Assembly (NCBI GenBank): GCA_964360255.1 | Contig: CAYHVK010000006.1 | Span: 62,001 to 126,000 of the forward strand | DNA from: CAYHVK01 sp964360255 | Lineage (GTDB): Bacteria > Bdellovibrionota > Bdellovibrionia > Bdellovibrionales > UBA1609 | DNA length: 64,000 nt | Reading direction: 5' to 3' | Part shown: positions 17,171 through 25,602 of the stretch, piece by piece | Layout of the letters: every line of letters starts with the position of its first letter | Numbering within the stretch: the first letter of the stretch is position 1 | Notes under the pieces: generated by a model | Told to the model about the DNA's origin: nothing | The model's database searches: none | What the model saw: the letters and a program-made list of their open reading frames with translations, nothing else | Program-made: the position numbers and the translations under genes

Positions 17171-17784
17171 AAATTAAGTTCGGCCTGTGCTACTGAGCTA
17201 GTGAAAGTGAGTTTCACATTGCTCTTATCAACAGCACTCAAAGGTACCGAAAAAGTCACGTCATAAGGAATAGCCCAGCGGCTGTGAGCTGGGAATAGGG
17301 CCTGCAAGGCCTCTAATGGCTCTGTTCTTTTCGTCGCTTTACCTTCATATTTTTCGCCATTGGCTTCTAAGTAGATCTTCCAGATTGTATTTGGTTTATG
17401 AAGATCGTTAAGTCGGCGAGTAGGAACAAAAAAGCTAACGAAGAACTTCGTACTATTTGAATTTTCTTGAAACATCTTTTCGCGAGCGGCTTGCGCTGTT
17501 TTAGAATCCCACTGTAAAATCTCAGATTGTTTTTGCAAGATTGCAGCCTGTACATCGCTGTTGATAAACGTCGAGCGTACTTCAAGAGTATTATAGAAAC
17601 CTTCGTACTTCTGAGCTGTTTTGGTATTTTTCTCAACCATAATGCGGTATTCAAGATCGCTCATGCGTGGGCCGACTTCGGTTTCATGATTTTTCTCAGC
17701 TGAAGAGCAGCCTACTGTGCTCACTGCTGATGCGAGTCCAACGATCAAAGTTAAGCTTAGCACTAACGAATTTAAAAGGCTCAT
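17167..17784 (-). CDS. Predicted lipoprotein of unknown function
   Basis: 205 residues. Type II signal: SLLNSLVLSLTLIVGLASA, then TVGC as lipobox. The first half of the mature chain is helical and charged (DLEYRIMVEKNTKTAQKYEGFYNTLEVRST is split by aromatic residues); the second half is beta-like and ends VKLTFTSSVAQAELNF. Its ATG overlaps the stop of the hydrolase gene (ATGA at 17781-17784), so the two genes form a translationally coupled pair. No known family is recognised. Confidence 0.68.
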   Translation of the reverse strand: MSLLNSLVLSLTLIVGLASAVSTVGCSSAEKNHETEVGPRMSDLEYRIMVEKNTKTAQKYEGFYNTLEVRSTFINSDVQAAILQKQSEILQWDSKTAQAAREKMFQENSNSTKFFVSFFVPTRRLNDLHKPNTIWKIYLEANGEKYEGKATKRTEPLEALQALFPAHSRWAIPYDVTFSVPLSAVDKSNVKLTFTSSVAQAELNF

Positions 17785-18632
17785 TCTTGACTCGCTGTTT
17801 TTTGTAAGTAGTTTTTGAGATCACGGAACACGATATCACGCTCTAGATCATTGAAAATTTCATGTAAGCTATCTGGATAAATATGAATTTCTTTTTTCTT
17901 CGAGCCAACTAAATCGAAGAAACGCTGACTCTCTGGCGTATTCACAACTTTTTCTTGCCCTGCTAATTGCATTAAAAGTGGCAGGTGAATTTCGCTCGCA
18001 TGATCTATAACTTCTTTAATGGCTTCAACCATTCCCAAGTAAAGTCGTGGTGAGATCTTCTCGTGGCGGAGCGGATCGACCTGGTACTTTTTAATTAAAT
18101 CTTTGTCTTTATGAAGATCGTGATAATTAATTTCGTTATAAAGTGTCACCTTCGGTAACCAGTCGGCTAAGAAGTGCGCCGCTTTTTCTTTAAATTTAGG
18201 CACGGCCACGCTGATGCCTAAAGCGGGGCTGCTGAGAAGAAGGGCTTTAATACCACCCGGAGCATTTTGCAAAACCGCCTTGAGAGTGATGAGTCCGCCC
18301 ATTGAATGCCCGAAGAGATAAAGTGGATGGGTGCGATTGTGAATTTGGGCTTTTATGAATTTGATAAAAGCATCTAAGTCTAAAGAGTAATAATTAAAGT
18401 CTTCTACATAACCGCGCTTGCCCTCGCTCTTGCCATGACCGCGAAGATCCCAGCCTACAACCGTCCAACCATCGGTGGCTAAGTTGTTAGCGAATGCATG
18501 GTAGCATTCGGAGTGTTCGGCAATACCGTGTGTTACGACGATAGTCCCGCGAGTTTCTGTCGGTCGCCAGAGTTGGTAAAACAACTCGGCGTCTTTATGT
18601 CCAAAAAAAGTACCTTCTAGTCTTTCGATCAT
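17781..18632 (-). CDS. Alpha/beta hydrolase, monoacylglycerol lipase / lysophospholipase-like
   Basis: 283 residues, the usual length for the serine aminopeptidase S33/Hydrolase_4 group. The oxyanion strand VVTHGIAEHSECY, the GWDLRGHGKSEG segment, the nucleophile elbow FGHSMGG and a late LAGQEKVVNTPESQRFF (Asp-equivalent region) and DSLHEIFND (catalytic His) give a complete triad. Such enzymes cleave monoacylglycerols or lysophospholipids, acting in the cytoplasm or at the membrane; no signal peptide is seen. First gene of a two-gene operon with the lipoprotein downstream, which suggests a role in envelope lipid turnover. Confidence 0.85.
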   Translation of the reverse strand: MIERLEGTFFGHKDAELFYQLWRPTETRGTIVVTHGIAEHSECYHAFANNLATDGWTVVGWDLRGHGKSEGKRGYVEDFNYYSLDLDAFIKFIKAQIHNRTHPLYLFGHSMGGLITLKAVLQNAPGGIKALLLSSPALGISVAVPKFKEKAAHFLADWLPKVTLYNEINYHDLHKDKDLIKKYQVDPLRHEKISPRLYLGMVEAIKEVIDHASEIHLPLLMQLAGQEKVVNTPESQRFFDLVGSKKKEIHIYPDSLHEIFNDLERDIVFRDLKNYLQKTASQE

Positions 18633-18706
18633 GCTGAGAATATTCTAGGATATTAATGTATTACAGATCAAGCTTTGCATCACCGTGGGGATAAGTTCTG
18701 GCAGCT

Positions 18707-19198
18707 TTGTTTCGACTTCTTATATTTAGTCTTGTGAGTCTTTCTCTTTCAGCAGTTTATGCGCAAGAAGGCGCTTCGACCGGTGCTCCATCTCAGGTGG
18801 GTGTGTTCCTCGGTAATATGCTCCCTAATAATGTACCCGGGATGGATGAAATCACGCCACTTTGGGGTTTTCGCTACAGTCATCCACTTGGGAGTATGGT
18901 TTACGCCGAAGGCGGCGGAGTTTTCAGCCATAGTAATGGGGTGGATTGGAAGGGCGCTTTTGCCAGTCTGCGTATGGATGTCCCTTTAGAAACTATGATT
19001 GCTATGGCTTATCTCGGACTTGATTACACCAATTATTCAGGTGAAGGCCAGAAGACCACTAATAAAGGTGGGGGGCATGCTGGTGGTGGGGTTATGTCAC
19101 TCATTGGCGGCAATATTTATATGCGCTTTGATATGAAACTGAATTCTCAACCTGGGACATCCCTCTATTTTGCCCTCGGATTGTCTTACTTCTTTTAA
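18707..19198 (+). CDS. Small predicted outer-membrane beta-barrel protein
   Basis: 163 residues with a TTG start and signal peptide FRLLIFSLVSLSLSAVYA. The mature part is short and Gly/aromatic-rich with alternating strands (MVYAEGGGVFSH, KGAFASLRMDV, MAYLGLDYTNY, NIYMRFDMKLN) and ends FALGLSYFF, with a terminal Phe as in 8-stranded barrels. GGGHAGGGV marks a turn. It diverges from the hydrolase gene over a 74-base gap. No closer family assignment is possible. Confidence 0.62.
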   Translation: MFRLLIFSLVSLSLSAVYAQEGASTGAPSQVGVFLGNMLPNNVPGMDEITPLWGFRYSHPLGSMVYAEGGGVFSHSNGVDWKGAFASLRMDVPLETMIAMAYLGLDYTNYSGEGQKTTNKGGGHAGGGVMSLIGGNIYMRFDMKLNSQPGTSLYFALGLSYFF

Positions 19199-19296
19199 CT
19201 GGTACCTGTTAAAACCTTAGACAGTAATATGATCTTTTAAGCCTAGACCTGCCTAGGCCGATAGATTTATTGGCTATAGAAGCCGGAGGTTTATCA

Positions 19297-20019
19297 ATGG
19301 AATCACTACTTAATTTTCTGGTCGATTACAAAGTCGCAGAAGTATGCATCCTGTTAACAGGATTATATGCACTAGCGCTTATTATCGATCGCTTCAAAGC
19401 ACTCTACTTTGATTATGCGCTTCCGGCAGAACCATTTATGAAGCAAGTGATGAAGCTGCTTCATGATGATCGTATCGAAGAAGCTCTTACATTCTGCTCA
19501 GCCAATGAGAAGAAACCACTGGCTCACGTTGTAAAACGTGTTCTTGAGAGATCAGATCGCGATGAGCGCTCAATTGAGCAATCATTGAATATTGCGAGCT
19601 CTGAAGTGGCCCCGAAATTAGTGGCTCGTTTATCACAAGTACAAATGGTGTCGAACGTTGTAACGTTAATCGGACTTTTCGGTACGGTGGTCGGTCTTAT
19701 CGTTGCCTTCAAAGCGATCAGCTTTGCTGACGTTTCACAAAAGCAAACGATTCTCGCGCAAGGTATTTCGATCGCGATGATGGCCACGGCAACAGCTCTT
19801 ATGGTCGCTATTCCGACGATGTTTGCTTACACATTCTTATATGACAAGCAGACGAAGTTATTCGCAGAAATCGATGAGAACTCTCTTAAAATCATCGAAG
19901 TTTTACGCGATCGTATTTATGTTCCGTTCCGTGCAGAGAAAGTTTATCCAACGACATTGAACGCAGATAAGCTGAACACGAACGGTCATCACCCAGCGCC
20001 AAAAGCAAAGGTGTCATAG
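19297..20019 (+). CDS. MotA/TolQ/ExbB proton channel protein (AglR-like)
   Basis: 240 residues from the ATG at 19297 with GGAGG 7 bases upstream; a TTG at 19270 is less likely. Inner-membrane stator subunit that couples proton flow to mechanical work with its TolR/ExbD partners. TM1 spans about residues 12-32 (EVCILLTGLYALALII); a long cytoplasmic loop follows; TM2 is VVTLIGLFGTVVGLIVAF and TM3 ISIAMMATATALMVAIPTMF, with the conserved Thr residues facing the pore. The order one TolQ plus two TolR, without TolA/TolB/Pal, matches Myxococcus aglRQS, the motor for gliding. TolQ or ExbB of another system cannot be excluded. Confidence 0.85.
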   Translation: MESLLNFLVDYKVAEVCILLTGLYALALIIDRFKALYFDYALPAEPFMKQVMKLLHDDRIEEALTFCSANEKKPLAHVVKRVLERSDRDERSIEQSLNIASSEVAPKLVARLSQVQMVSNVVTLIGLFGTVVGLIVAFKAISFADVSQKQTILAQGISIAMMATATALMVAIPTMFAYTFLYDKQTKLFAEIDENSLKIIEVLRDRIYVPFRAEKVYPTTLNADKLNTNGHHPAPKAKVS

Positions 20020-20020
20020 T

Positions 20021-20563
20021 ATGAGAGTCCATCGTTCAAGAAAATCAGAGGCGACGTTTGATCTCAATCTAGCGCCATTTCTTGATATTATTGTGGTTAT
20101 TATCCCGATGCTTCTTTTGAGTGTGGCGTTTGTTCAGGTGCGTATGATTGAAACCAACGTACCTCAAATCGTGGCTCAGAAAATTCAAGAGCAGAAAGAT
20201 AATAAACAGCCCGAAATCAGTTTTGCTTTAAAAGCTGATATGAAAAAAGGTTATGTTTTAAGCGTACAAGAAAAAGGTAAAACGAAAGATGTGAATATCA
20301 TGCTGAAAGACGGCAAGCTGGATTTTGACGGCTTAACGTTAGCGGCGGTGCAGTTGAAAAAACAGCACACAGCGATTTTCTCTCTCGATTTTATGCCTGA
20401 TAGCGCTTTACCCTATGAAAATATAGTTAAGACGATGGATGCGATCAGAAGATTACCTGCGAGCGAAGGTAAAGTCATGGTTAAAGACGATAAAACCGGT
20501 GAGCTCTCACAAACGGATTTAATGTTTCCGGATGTGACATTCGCCAATGTGATTGAACAATAA
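20021..20563 (+). CDS. ExbD/TolR family motor subunit 1
   Basis: 180 residues, one base after the channel gene. A short cytoplasmic N-terminus (RVHRSRKSEATFDLNLAPF) leads into one TM helix, LDIIVVIIPMLLLSVAFV, with the proton-carrying Asp22 in PFLD. The periplasmic domain runs from about 50 to 180 and ends with a DAIRRLPASEGKVMV helix-strand unit as in TolR. It pairs with the channel and the second ExbD to form a stator with two different periplasmic arms. The AAAGGTG ribosome site lies inside the upstream gene. Confidence 0.82.
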   Translation: MRVHRSRKSEATFDLNLAPFLDIIVVIIPMLLLSVAFVQVRMIETNVPQIVAQKIQEQKDNKQPEISFALKADMKKGYVLSVQEKGKTKDVNIMLKDGKLDFDGLTLAAVQLKKQHTAIFSLDFMPDSALPYENIVKTMDAIRRLPASEGKVMVKDDKTGELSQTDLMFPDVTFANVIEQ

Positions 20564-20579
20564 GCCCGAGGATTTGAAA

Positions 20580-21098
20580 ATGGCACGCACTGGAATGAAA
20601 AGATACATGGAGAAGCGATTAACATCGGCTTTCAAAATTCAGATCACATCCATGGTGGATATGTTCGTTATCATTCTTGTGTTCTTGCTGAAGAGCTATT
20701 CAACTTCTCCAGTGAACATCAATCCAAGTAAAGATTTAACGTTGCCGGTTTCATCGGCAATGCAAGACCCTGAGGACGTATTAAAAATGATGGTTTCAAA
20801 GCAAGGTGTGTTTGTAGAAGACAAACAAATCGTCGCTTTTGAAGATGGTCATTTTGCCGCTCGTGATATTGATTCTACGGATCCTTCTTTTATTCCGACT
20901 CTGTTTAAAGAGTTAGATGGAAAAGCAAAAGCCACGCAAGATATTGCGAAGGTCAATGATACGGTGAATTTCGACGGACGCGTTTTAGTGCAGGCCGATC
21001 GAGATATGCCGTACGCCATGCTTCAAAAAGTCATGTACACATCTATGCTCGCTGGTTACGCCAACGTGAAACTAGCTGTGGCTGCCAAAGATTTCTAG
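20580..21098 (+). CDS. ExbD/TolR family motor subunit 2
   Basis: 172 residues from the ATG at 20580, which has CGAGGA upstream; the in-frame TTG at 20553 overlaps the preceding gene and is less likely. The TM helix MVDMFVIILVFLLKSY holds the proton-carrying Asp27. The periplasmic part has VLVQADRDMPYAMLQKVMYTSMLAGY, clearly the TolR/ExbD C-terminal fold. The Lys in the second half of the TM helix (FLLKSY) is characteristic of this sub-branch. It ends the three-gene motor operon; the next gene is 453 bases away behind a structured gap. Confidence 0.82.
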   Translation: MARTGMKRYMEKRLTSAFKIQITSMVDMFVIILVFLLKSYSTSPVNINPSKDLTLPVSSAMQDPEDVLKMMVSKQGVFVEDKQIVAFEDGHFAARDIDSTDPSFIPTLFKELDGKAKATQDIAKVNDTVNFDGRVLVQADRDMPYAMLQKVMYTSMLAGYANVKLAVAAKDF

Positions 21099-21103
21099 AG
21101 AAG

Positions 21104-21122
21104 TGTCTCTATCTCAGAGACA
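21104..21122 (+). repeat. Hairpin just after the motor operon
   Basis: TGTCTCT and AGAGACA form a perfect 7-bp stem with a 5-base loop, beginning 5 bases after the ExbD stop. No T-run follows, so it is not a canonical terminator, but it may protect or end the operon mRNA. Confidence 0.5.
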
Positions 21123-21164
21123 AATTAATCAAAACTAGCCAAGTTAGATCAAGCACAAAAAGCA

Positions 21165-21263
21165 AGTTGCCCAGCTGAGCAAAACCAGCGCCTACCTACG
21201 ATAAAACTAAGTTAAAATCTAATAGAACTTGTATACACATTAAATTTGCTCAGCTGGGCAACT
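21165..21263. repeat. Long inverted repeat, 19-bp perfect arms, 61-base loop
   Basis: The left arm 21165-21183 (AGTTGCCCAGCTGAGCAAA) and the right arm 21245-21263 are exact reverse complements. The loop is AT-rich. The repeat lies in a 453-base gap between the ExbD gene and 21552-21920 and could be a folded non-coding RNA, a minimal mobile element with its ends as inverted repeats, or a protein-binding region. No coding sequence is seen in the loop. Confidence 0.7.
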
Positions 21264-21551
21264 CTTCATTTGCCAGGGGCAAGAAGTAATAAACTACGCT
21301 AATTAATTACCCAGGGCTTAGGGAGAATAATCCAACCTCCACTCCTCGAGAGAAATAGAGTCTTTTCCCTCTGAAAATGTGCGTTTCTGCGAATGGAACG
21401 CAGAACTTTCAGACAAAATTCACGAGCTCAACATTCCAAAGAGAGAATTCTCTGAATGAGGCATTCATAAGCAATTACTTTCATATAGCGAGAATTTTAA
21501 AAAAACTCTCGGCATAACCTGTGCAATCTACTAGACTTAAGGGCAGGAAAC

Positions 21552-21920
21552 ATGATTCAAAAAGTAGTACGTCTCAAATTAATACAGGACCTTAGCCTTG
21601 CATTTCTAGCACTGGCGGTGGCCATATCTCTTCTTCCTTCGACATCACAAGCGCAAGGTAAGAAGTATGTAAAGATCGTATTCGAAGAAAAAGAAAAATC
21701 TTCAAAAAAGAAAAACAAAGTGGCGCAGAATAAATACGGACGCCAGCGGATTCCGGCTTCAATTATTGAAGCTCCCACTCATGGCAATATTGTTCAAGTT
21801 CACGATTATGTGCCTGATGTTGAAGAGTTAGATACTCCCAAGAAATCTATTGTTCCGAAAAATAAGAAGCCATTAGCTGAAGATGCTGAAATTTCTCGCG
21901 ATATGGTTATCGCTAAGTAA
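21552..21920 (+). CDS. Small exported Lys-rich protein, function unknown
   Basis: 122 residues, ATG preceded by GCAGGAAAC. After the basic n-region there is a hydrophobic stretch LSLAFLALAVAISLLP and a likely cleavage after SQA. The mature chain is short, Lys/Glu-rich (EEKEKSSKKKNKVAQ) and then rich in Pro, Val and Ile (PASIIEAPTHGNIVQVHDYVP), with no Cys. It looks like a soluble, partly disordered periplasmic protein. Its position after the motor operon and a structured gap hints at a shared role, but this is only context. Its last eight bases overlap the convergent nadB. Confidence 0.6.
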   Translation: MIQKVVRLKLIQDLSLAFLALAVAISLLPSTSQAQGKKYVKIVFEEKEKSSKKKNKVAQNKYGRQRIPASIIEAPTHGNIVQVHDYVPDVEELDTPKKSIVPKNKKPLAEDAEISRDMVIAK

Positions 21921-23547
21921 TAGGCGGATAATCTAAGTTGTAGTGAATCCCAATAGATTCTTTTCTCTCTAAAGCACAATCCACCGTGAGTTGAGCAAAA
22001 ATCGCAATATTGCGAAGCTCAACAATATCTGAATTCACATCAAACTCTGAATAATACTGATCGATCTCTTGTAAGAGATTATCGAGGCGATTCTTCGCTC
22101 TGAAGAGGCGGCGGTTGGTGCGCACAATGCCCACATAGGCCCACATGAGGCGACGAATCTCTTCCCATAAGTGGGTGATCAAATCGAGCTCGTCGTTTTT
22201 ATTGCTTGAGCGATAAGAAGGCTGGGTTTGCGAAATGGGTCTCAGCATTTGATTATATTCGCTGTAGGTTGGCAGTGAATTTAGGGTGATATCATCTGCT
22301 ATGAGGGTTCGTGAGTGCGCGGCGGCGTTACGGGCAAACACCAGGCATTCGAGTAGAGAATTAGAGGCCAGTCGATTGGCGCCATGAAGGCCGGTGCAAG
22401 CATTTTCGCCGATAGCATAGAGACCTTTGATGTCGGTGGCGCCATCGGCATTGGTGAGAATGCCTCCGCATAAATAATGAGCGGCAGGTACGACAGGAAT
22501 CGGCTGAGTGGTAATATCAATACCGTACTCAAGGCACTTTTTATAAATTTGTGGGAAGCGTGATTGGATAAATTCTTTATCTTTATGAGTGATATCTAAA
22601 AACACGCAAGGCTCAGCGGTTTTCTTCATCTCTGAATCGATCGAGCGGGCCACTATATCTCGAGGAGCTAAACTGCCTAGTGGATGCACGTCTTTCATAA
22701 AAGCTTCGCCCTTTTTATTCACCAGCTCAGCGCCCTCGCCGCGAAGAGCTTCGGAAATTAAAAAATTGCGCGCATTGGGATGATAAAGACAAGTCGGATG
22801 AAACTGCATGAACTCTAGATTCGTGATGCGAGCGCCCATTCGGTGGGCCATAGCCACTCCGTCACCGGTGGCGCCGCTCCAGTTAGATGTATAGAGATAA
22901 GTTTTGCCCGCGCCACCAGTGGCAAGAATTGTTGTTTTAGCTAAAACGGGTATAACTTCGCCGCTCGTGCGGTCAAGAACATAGGCGCCCAGGCATTGAT
23001 CGGGGCCCACATACTTTTCGTCTATTTTTCGTTTTGAAATTAAATCGATAGCGAATTGATTCTCGAAGAGATCAATTTGTTTATTCGCTCGTACAAGTGA
23101 GAGAAGTTGTCTTTGAATATCTAAGCCTGTGTGATCTTCAACGTGAAGAATGCGGCGCTGTGAGTGGCCGCCTTCTTTTGTCAGTGAAAATGACTGATCA
23201 GATTGGCGATCAAATTTTACGCCCCAGTTCACAAGATCTTGAATGCAGTCGGGGCCCGCGTCGACCACCATTTTGACGATGTCTTTATTGCAGAGGCCGG
23301 CTCCTGCGATAAGAGTGTCTTGAATGTGTTGTTCGGCAGAGTCATCTTTTGAGGTGACGGCGGCGATTCCGCCTTGAGCCATTTCGGTATTACCAGTTTC
23401 AAGATGTGTTTTGCTTAAGATGCAAACTCGCCCGAAAGCACTGACTTTCAGTGCGAAAGCGAGGCCGGCGAGGCCAGAGCCGATCACCATGAAATCGTAA
23501 GGGCCGCTTTGTACAGAATCTTGTAGCGAGGTGAACTCTTGTTCCAT
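21913..23547 (-). CDS. nadB: L-aspartate oxidase
   Basis: 544 residues. FAD enzyme oxidising L-aspartate to iminoaspartate, the first step of de novo NAD synthesis. The dinucleotide-binding motif MVIGSGLAGLAFAL is near residue 20; TEMAQGGIAAV follows (substrate/FAD region). GGHSQRRILHVEDHTG, LATGGAGKTYLYTSNW, EFMQFHPTCLY, DITHKDKEFI, PAAHYLCGGI and GENACTGLHGANRLASNSLLE are all family hallmarks and separate it from SdhA/FrdA, since no succinate dehydrogenase partners are nearby. nadA and nadC are not in this window. Confidence 0.95.
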   Translation of the reverse strand: MEQEFTSLQDSVQSGPYDFMVIGSGLAGLAFALKVSAFGRVCILSKTHLETGNTEMAQGGIAAVTSKDDSAEQHIQDTLIAGAGLCNKDIVKMVVDAGPDCIQDLVNWGVKFDRQSDQSFSLTKEGGHSQRRILHVEDHTGLDIQRQLLSLVRANKQIDLFENQFAIDLISKRKIDEKYVGPDQCLGAYVLDRTSGEVIPVLAKTTILATGGAGKTYLYTSNWSGATGDGVAMAHRMGARITNLEFMQFHPTCLYHPNARNFLISEALRGEGAELVNKKGEAFMKDVHPLGSLAPRDIVARSIDSEMKKTAEPCVFLDITHKDKEFIQSRFPQIYKKCLEYGIDITTQPIPVVPAAHYLCGGILTNADGATDIKGLYAIGENACTGLHGANRLASNSLLECLVFARNAAAHSRTLIADDITLNSLPTYSEYNQMLRPISQTQPSYRSSNKNDELDLITHLWEEIRRLMWAYVGIVRTNRRLFRAKNRLDNLLQEIDQYYSEFDVNSDIVELRNIAIFAQLTVDCALERKESIGIHYNLDYPPIT

Positions 23548-23676
23548 GGACTGAATCTAATCCAAACACCTACTATGGTCTAGGTTTTTGAGGGCTAAGC
23601 CACACCCGACCTTGATCGAAGTGCGATCATAAAAGTAGAATTAAATCGCGAAGTTATACGCATTTCAAAGGTTTTA

Positions 23677-25602
23677 ATGGCATTTCACGTACGAGCAACT
23701 TTGGTCGCAATAGCAGCAGTTTTGCTGACGGCGGGATACTGCGCTTGGCAACTTTCGCGGGCGGCACAAAATCATTTCAACGAGCAGAAAATAAATGTAA
23801 CGACTCAATCGCTCGCCATGACAAAAAAACAAGTTGAAGAGTATCTAGATAAAACGGCCAACGAACTCACTCAGCTCATTCAAACTGAAATTAATCAAAA
23901 TGAAATTTCAAATCAATTCAAGCAGAGTGATTTCATTGTTACGTCAGTGAGCAGCTTAGGCGAGGGCGGCAAGTGGGTCATCGATTGGTATCGCACAAAA
24001 AATAATACCATCACTCAAGATTTTTTAACTGCGCAAATACCTGAGCTTGGTTTTGGCGAAATTCAAAACGATAAAATTCAAGTGGGCCGTGTTGAAGCAC
24101 CTGATAAGCGCGTATATTTTACGGTGTCGGTGCAGATTCGTTTCAAAACTCCTGAAGGCGAAACGGTGAAAGTCGCAACAGGTCTTGTGCCGATTTCTTT
24201 CTTTCAATCTTTGTTCGATATAACGAAGGGCTCAAATGACGAAGGCCTTTTAGTTGATTCAAAAGGCTACGCGATTTCATATCCTGATCAGCAGTACGTG
24301 GGAGCCAAAGTTGACACCCATCCAGTGGTGAAGATGGCTCTGCAAGGAAGCTTAGGTTCAGAAGTGAGCTTCAGTCAGAATATCAGGGGCGAGTCTGTTA
24401 TTGGTGGTTATGAAAAGCTCGGACAATCGAATTTGATTTTGGTTTTAAGTTCGCCAGTGATGAGCCGTAGCAGTGCCATGATGCAATCTATATTACAGAT
24501 CATTTTATTTTGTATCGCGACCATGCTTGTTGTAACCGGAATTTTAGTTTTCTGGGGCCGTCAGAACAAAATGAAAACTGATTTCTTGCTCAATCGCATT
24601 AGAGTTCTCGAGCAAAGACAGCAGAATCCGGCTGAGCTCAGTCTGTTTGTGGCTGAGCAAACAAAGAAAGAAATTCTTCGCGAGTTCGCCTTTGGAGTCG
24701 TGCAGATCTTGCGCACGCCTATGACGGCCATTATTGGTCAGGCTCAGCTGCTTAAAGACAAGGTCAGCGATCCTGAACAAAAATCAATCAGCTCGAAGAT
24801 CGAGCGTGAGACTCGGCAGAATCGTGACTTTGTCGAGCAGCTCGCCATGAGTTACGGTCTAACCGATGTCAAGCAGACCCTGGTTGAAGCAGAGACTGTC
24901 GTGATGCCGGTGGTGCAAGAGCTTCAGGGCTTATTTGCTAAAAATGAAATTCAAATTGAAGAGAATATTAAAACTCGGGCTCGCGTTTCGGTTCCGCAAG
25001 GGGATTTGAAGGTGGCTTTAAAGCATGTTTTTAATCTGATGATCGATCGCCTTTCTTTGAAGACTGGTTATCGCAAAATTTCTATTAATGTAGAGCAGGC
25101 GGGACCTCATATCTTTATCAAGATCAGTGATAACGGGGCGAGACTTGAAAAAGATTTCCAAGCCCAAATTTTCAGTCCGTTTAAAGTGAGTGGATTGAAT
25201 TTTAGTTTGTTGAGATCTCTAGTTGAAAGCGCTGATGGTCAAATCACGGCTAAAGACGCCGATGGTGGTGGGCTGGAATTTGTGATTCAGCTCACTGAAG
25301 ATAAGAGTGAAGCGCCAGCTAAGAAAACTGAGTCTTCGATAAAAATCACAGCCGAGGCCACACCAAAGAGAATTGAAATACCGATGCCAGATTCTATTGA
25401 TTTAGAATCGATTATGTCAGCGAAAGAACCTGCCAAAGAAGAAGATTTGAAAGGTATGAAGGCTGTCGATATGGCCGCTTCGTTTGCACTACCTGAAGTC
25501 CCGACGACTGAATCAATAGAGGCAGATGTTAAAAAAGGAATTGTAGCTGAAGAAGAAATGAAAGTTACAATTCGTAAGCCTAAAATGAGGTCTGATTCTT
25601 GA
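23677..25602 (+). CDS. Cache-domain membrane protein with a degenerate histidine-kinase module
   Basis: 641 residues. TM1 at about 5-25 and TM2 at about 270-290 (IILFCIATMLVVTGILVFW) frame a periplasmic Cache/PDC-like sensor. A kinase-like region follows, but the H-box reads VVQILRTPMTAIIGQ where active kinases have SHELRTP: the phosphoacceptor His is Gln. The ATP-binding G1 box is DNGARL rather than DxGxG, and the G2 region is SGLNFSLL. The last 110 residues are acidic/Pro-rich and low complexity. It probably senses a signal and acts by binding, not phosphotransfer. TGA overlaps the TTG of the next gene (25599-25602), so the pair is coupled. Confidence 0.78.
   Translation: MAFHVRATLVAIAAVLLTAGYCAWQLSRAAQNHFNEQKINVTTQSLAMTKKQVEEYLDKTANELTQLIQTEINQNEISNQFKQSDFIVTSVSSLGEGGKWVIDWYRTKNNTITQDFLTAQIPELGFGEIQNDKIQVGRVEAPDKRVYFTVSVQIRFKTPEGETVKVATGLVPISFFQSLFDITKGSNDEGLLVDSKGYAISYPDQQYVGAKVDTHPVVKMALQGSLGSEVSFSQNIRGESVIGGYEKLGQSNLILVLSSPVMSRSSAMMQSILQIILFCIATMLVVTGILVFWGRQNKMKTDFLLNRIRVLEQRQQNPAELSLFVAEQTKKEILREFAFGVVQILRTPMTAIIGQAQLLKDKVSDPEQKSISSKIERETRQNRDFVEQLAMSYGLTDVKQTLVEAETVVMPVVQELQGLFAKNEIQIEENIKTRARVSVPQGDLKVALKHVFNLMIDRLSLKTGYRKISINVEQAGPHIFIKISDNGARLEKDFQAQIFSPFKVSGLNFSLLRSLVESADGQITAKDADGGGLEFVIQLTEDKSEAPAKKTESSIKITAEATPKRIEIPMPDSIDLESIMSAKEPAKEEDLKGMKAVDMAASFALPEVPTTESIEADVKKGIVAEEEMKVTIRKPKMRSDS

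Larger units (their letters stand above)
21099..21551. other. Structured intergenic region, candidate non-coding RNA
   Basis: No convincing gene. Besides the two inverted repeats listed separately, it holds a two-stage hairpin at 21370-21413 (outer stem TCTGAAA/TTTCAGA, inner stem TTCTGCG/CGCAGAA with a 7-base loop) and a 12-base perfect palindrome at 21442-21453. The density of pairing in a non-coding gap is much higher than elsewhere in the window and suggests one or more small RNAs or a structured leader for the gene at 21552. Direction of transcription is not clear. Confidence 0.45.
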
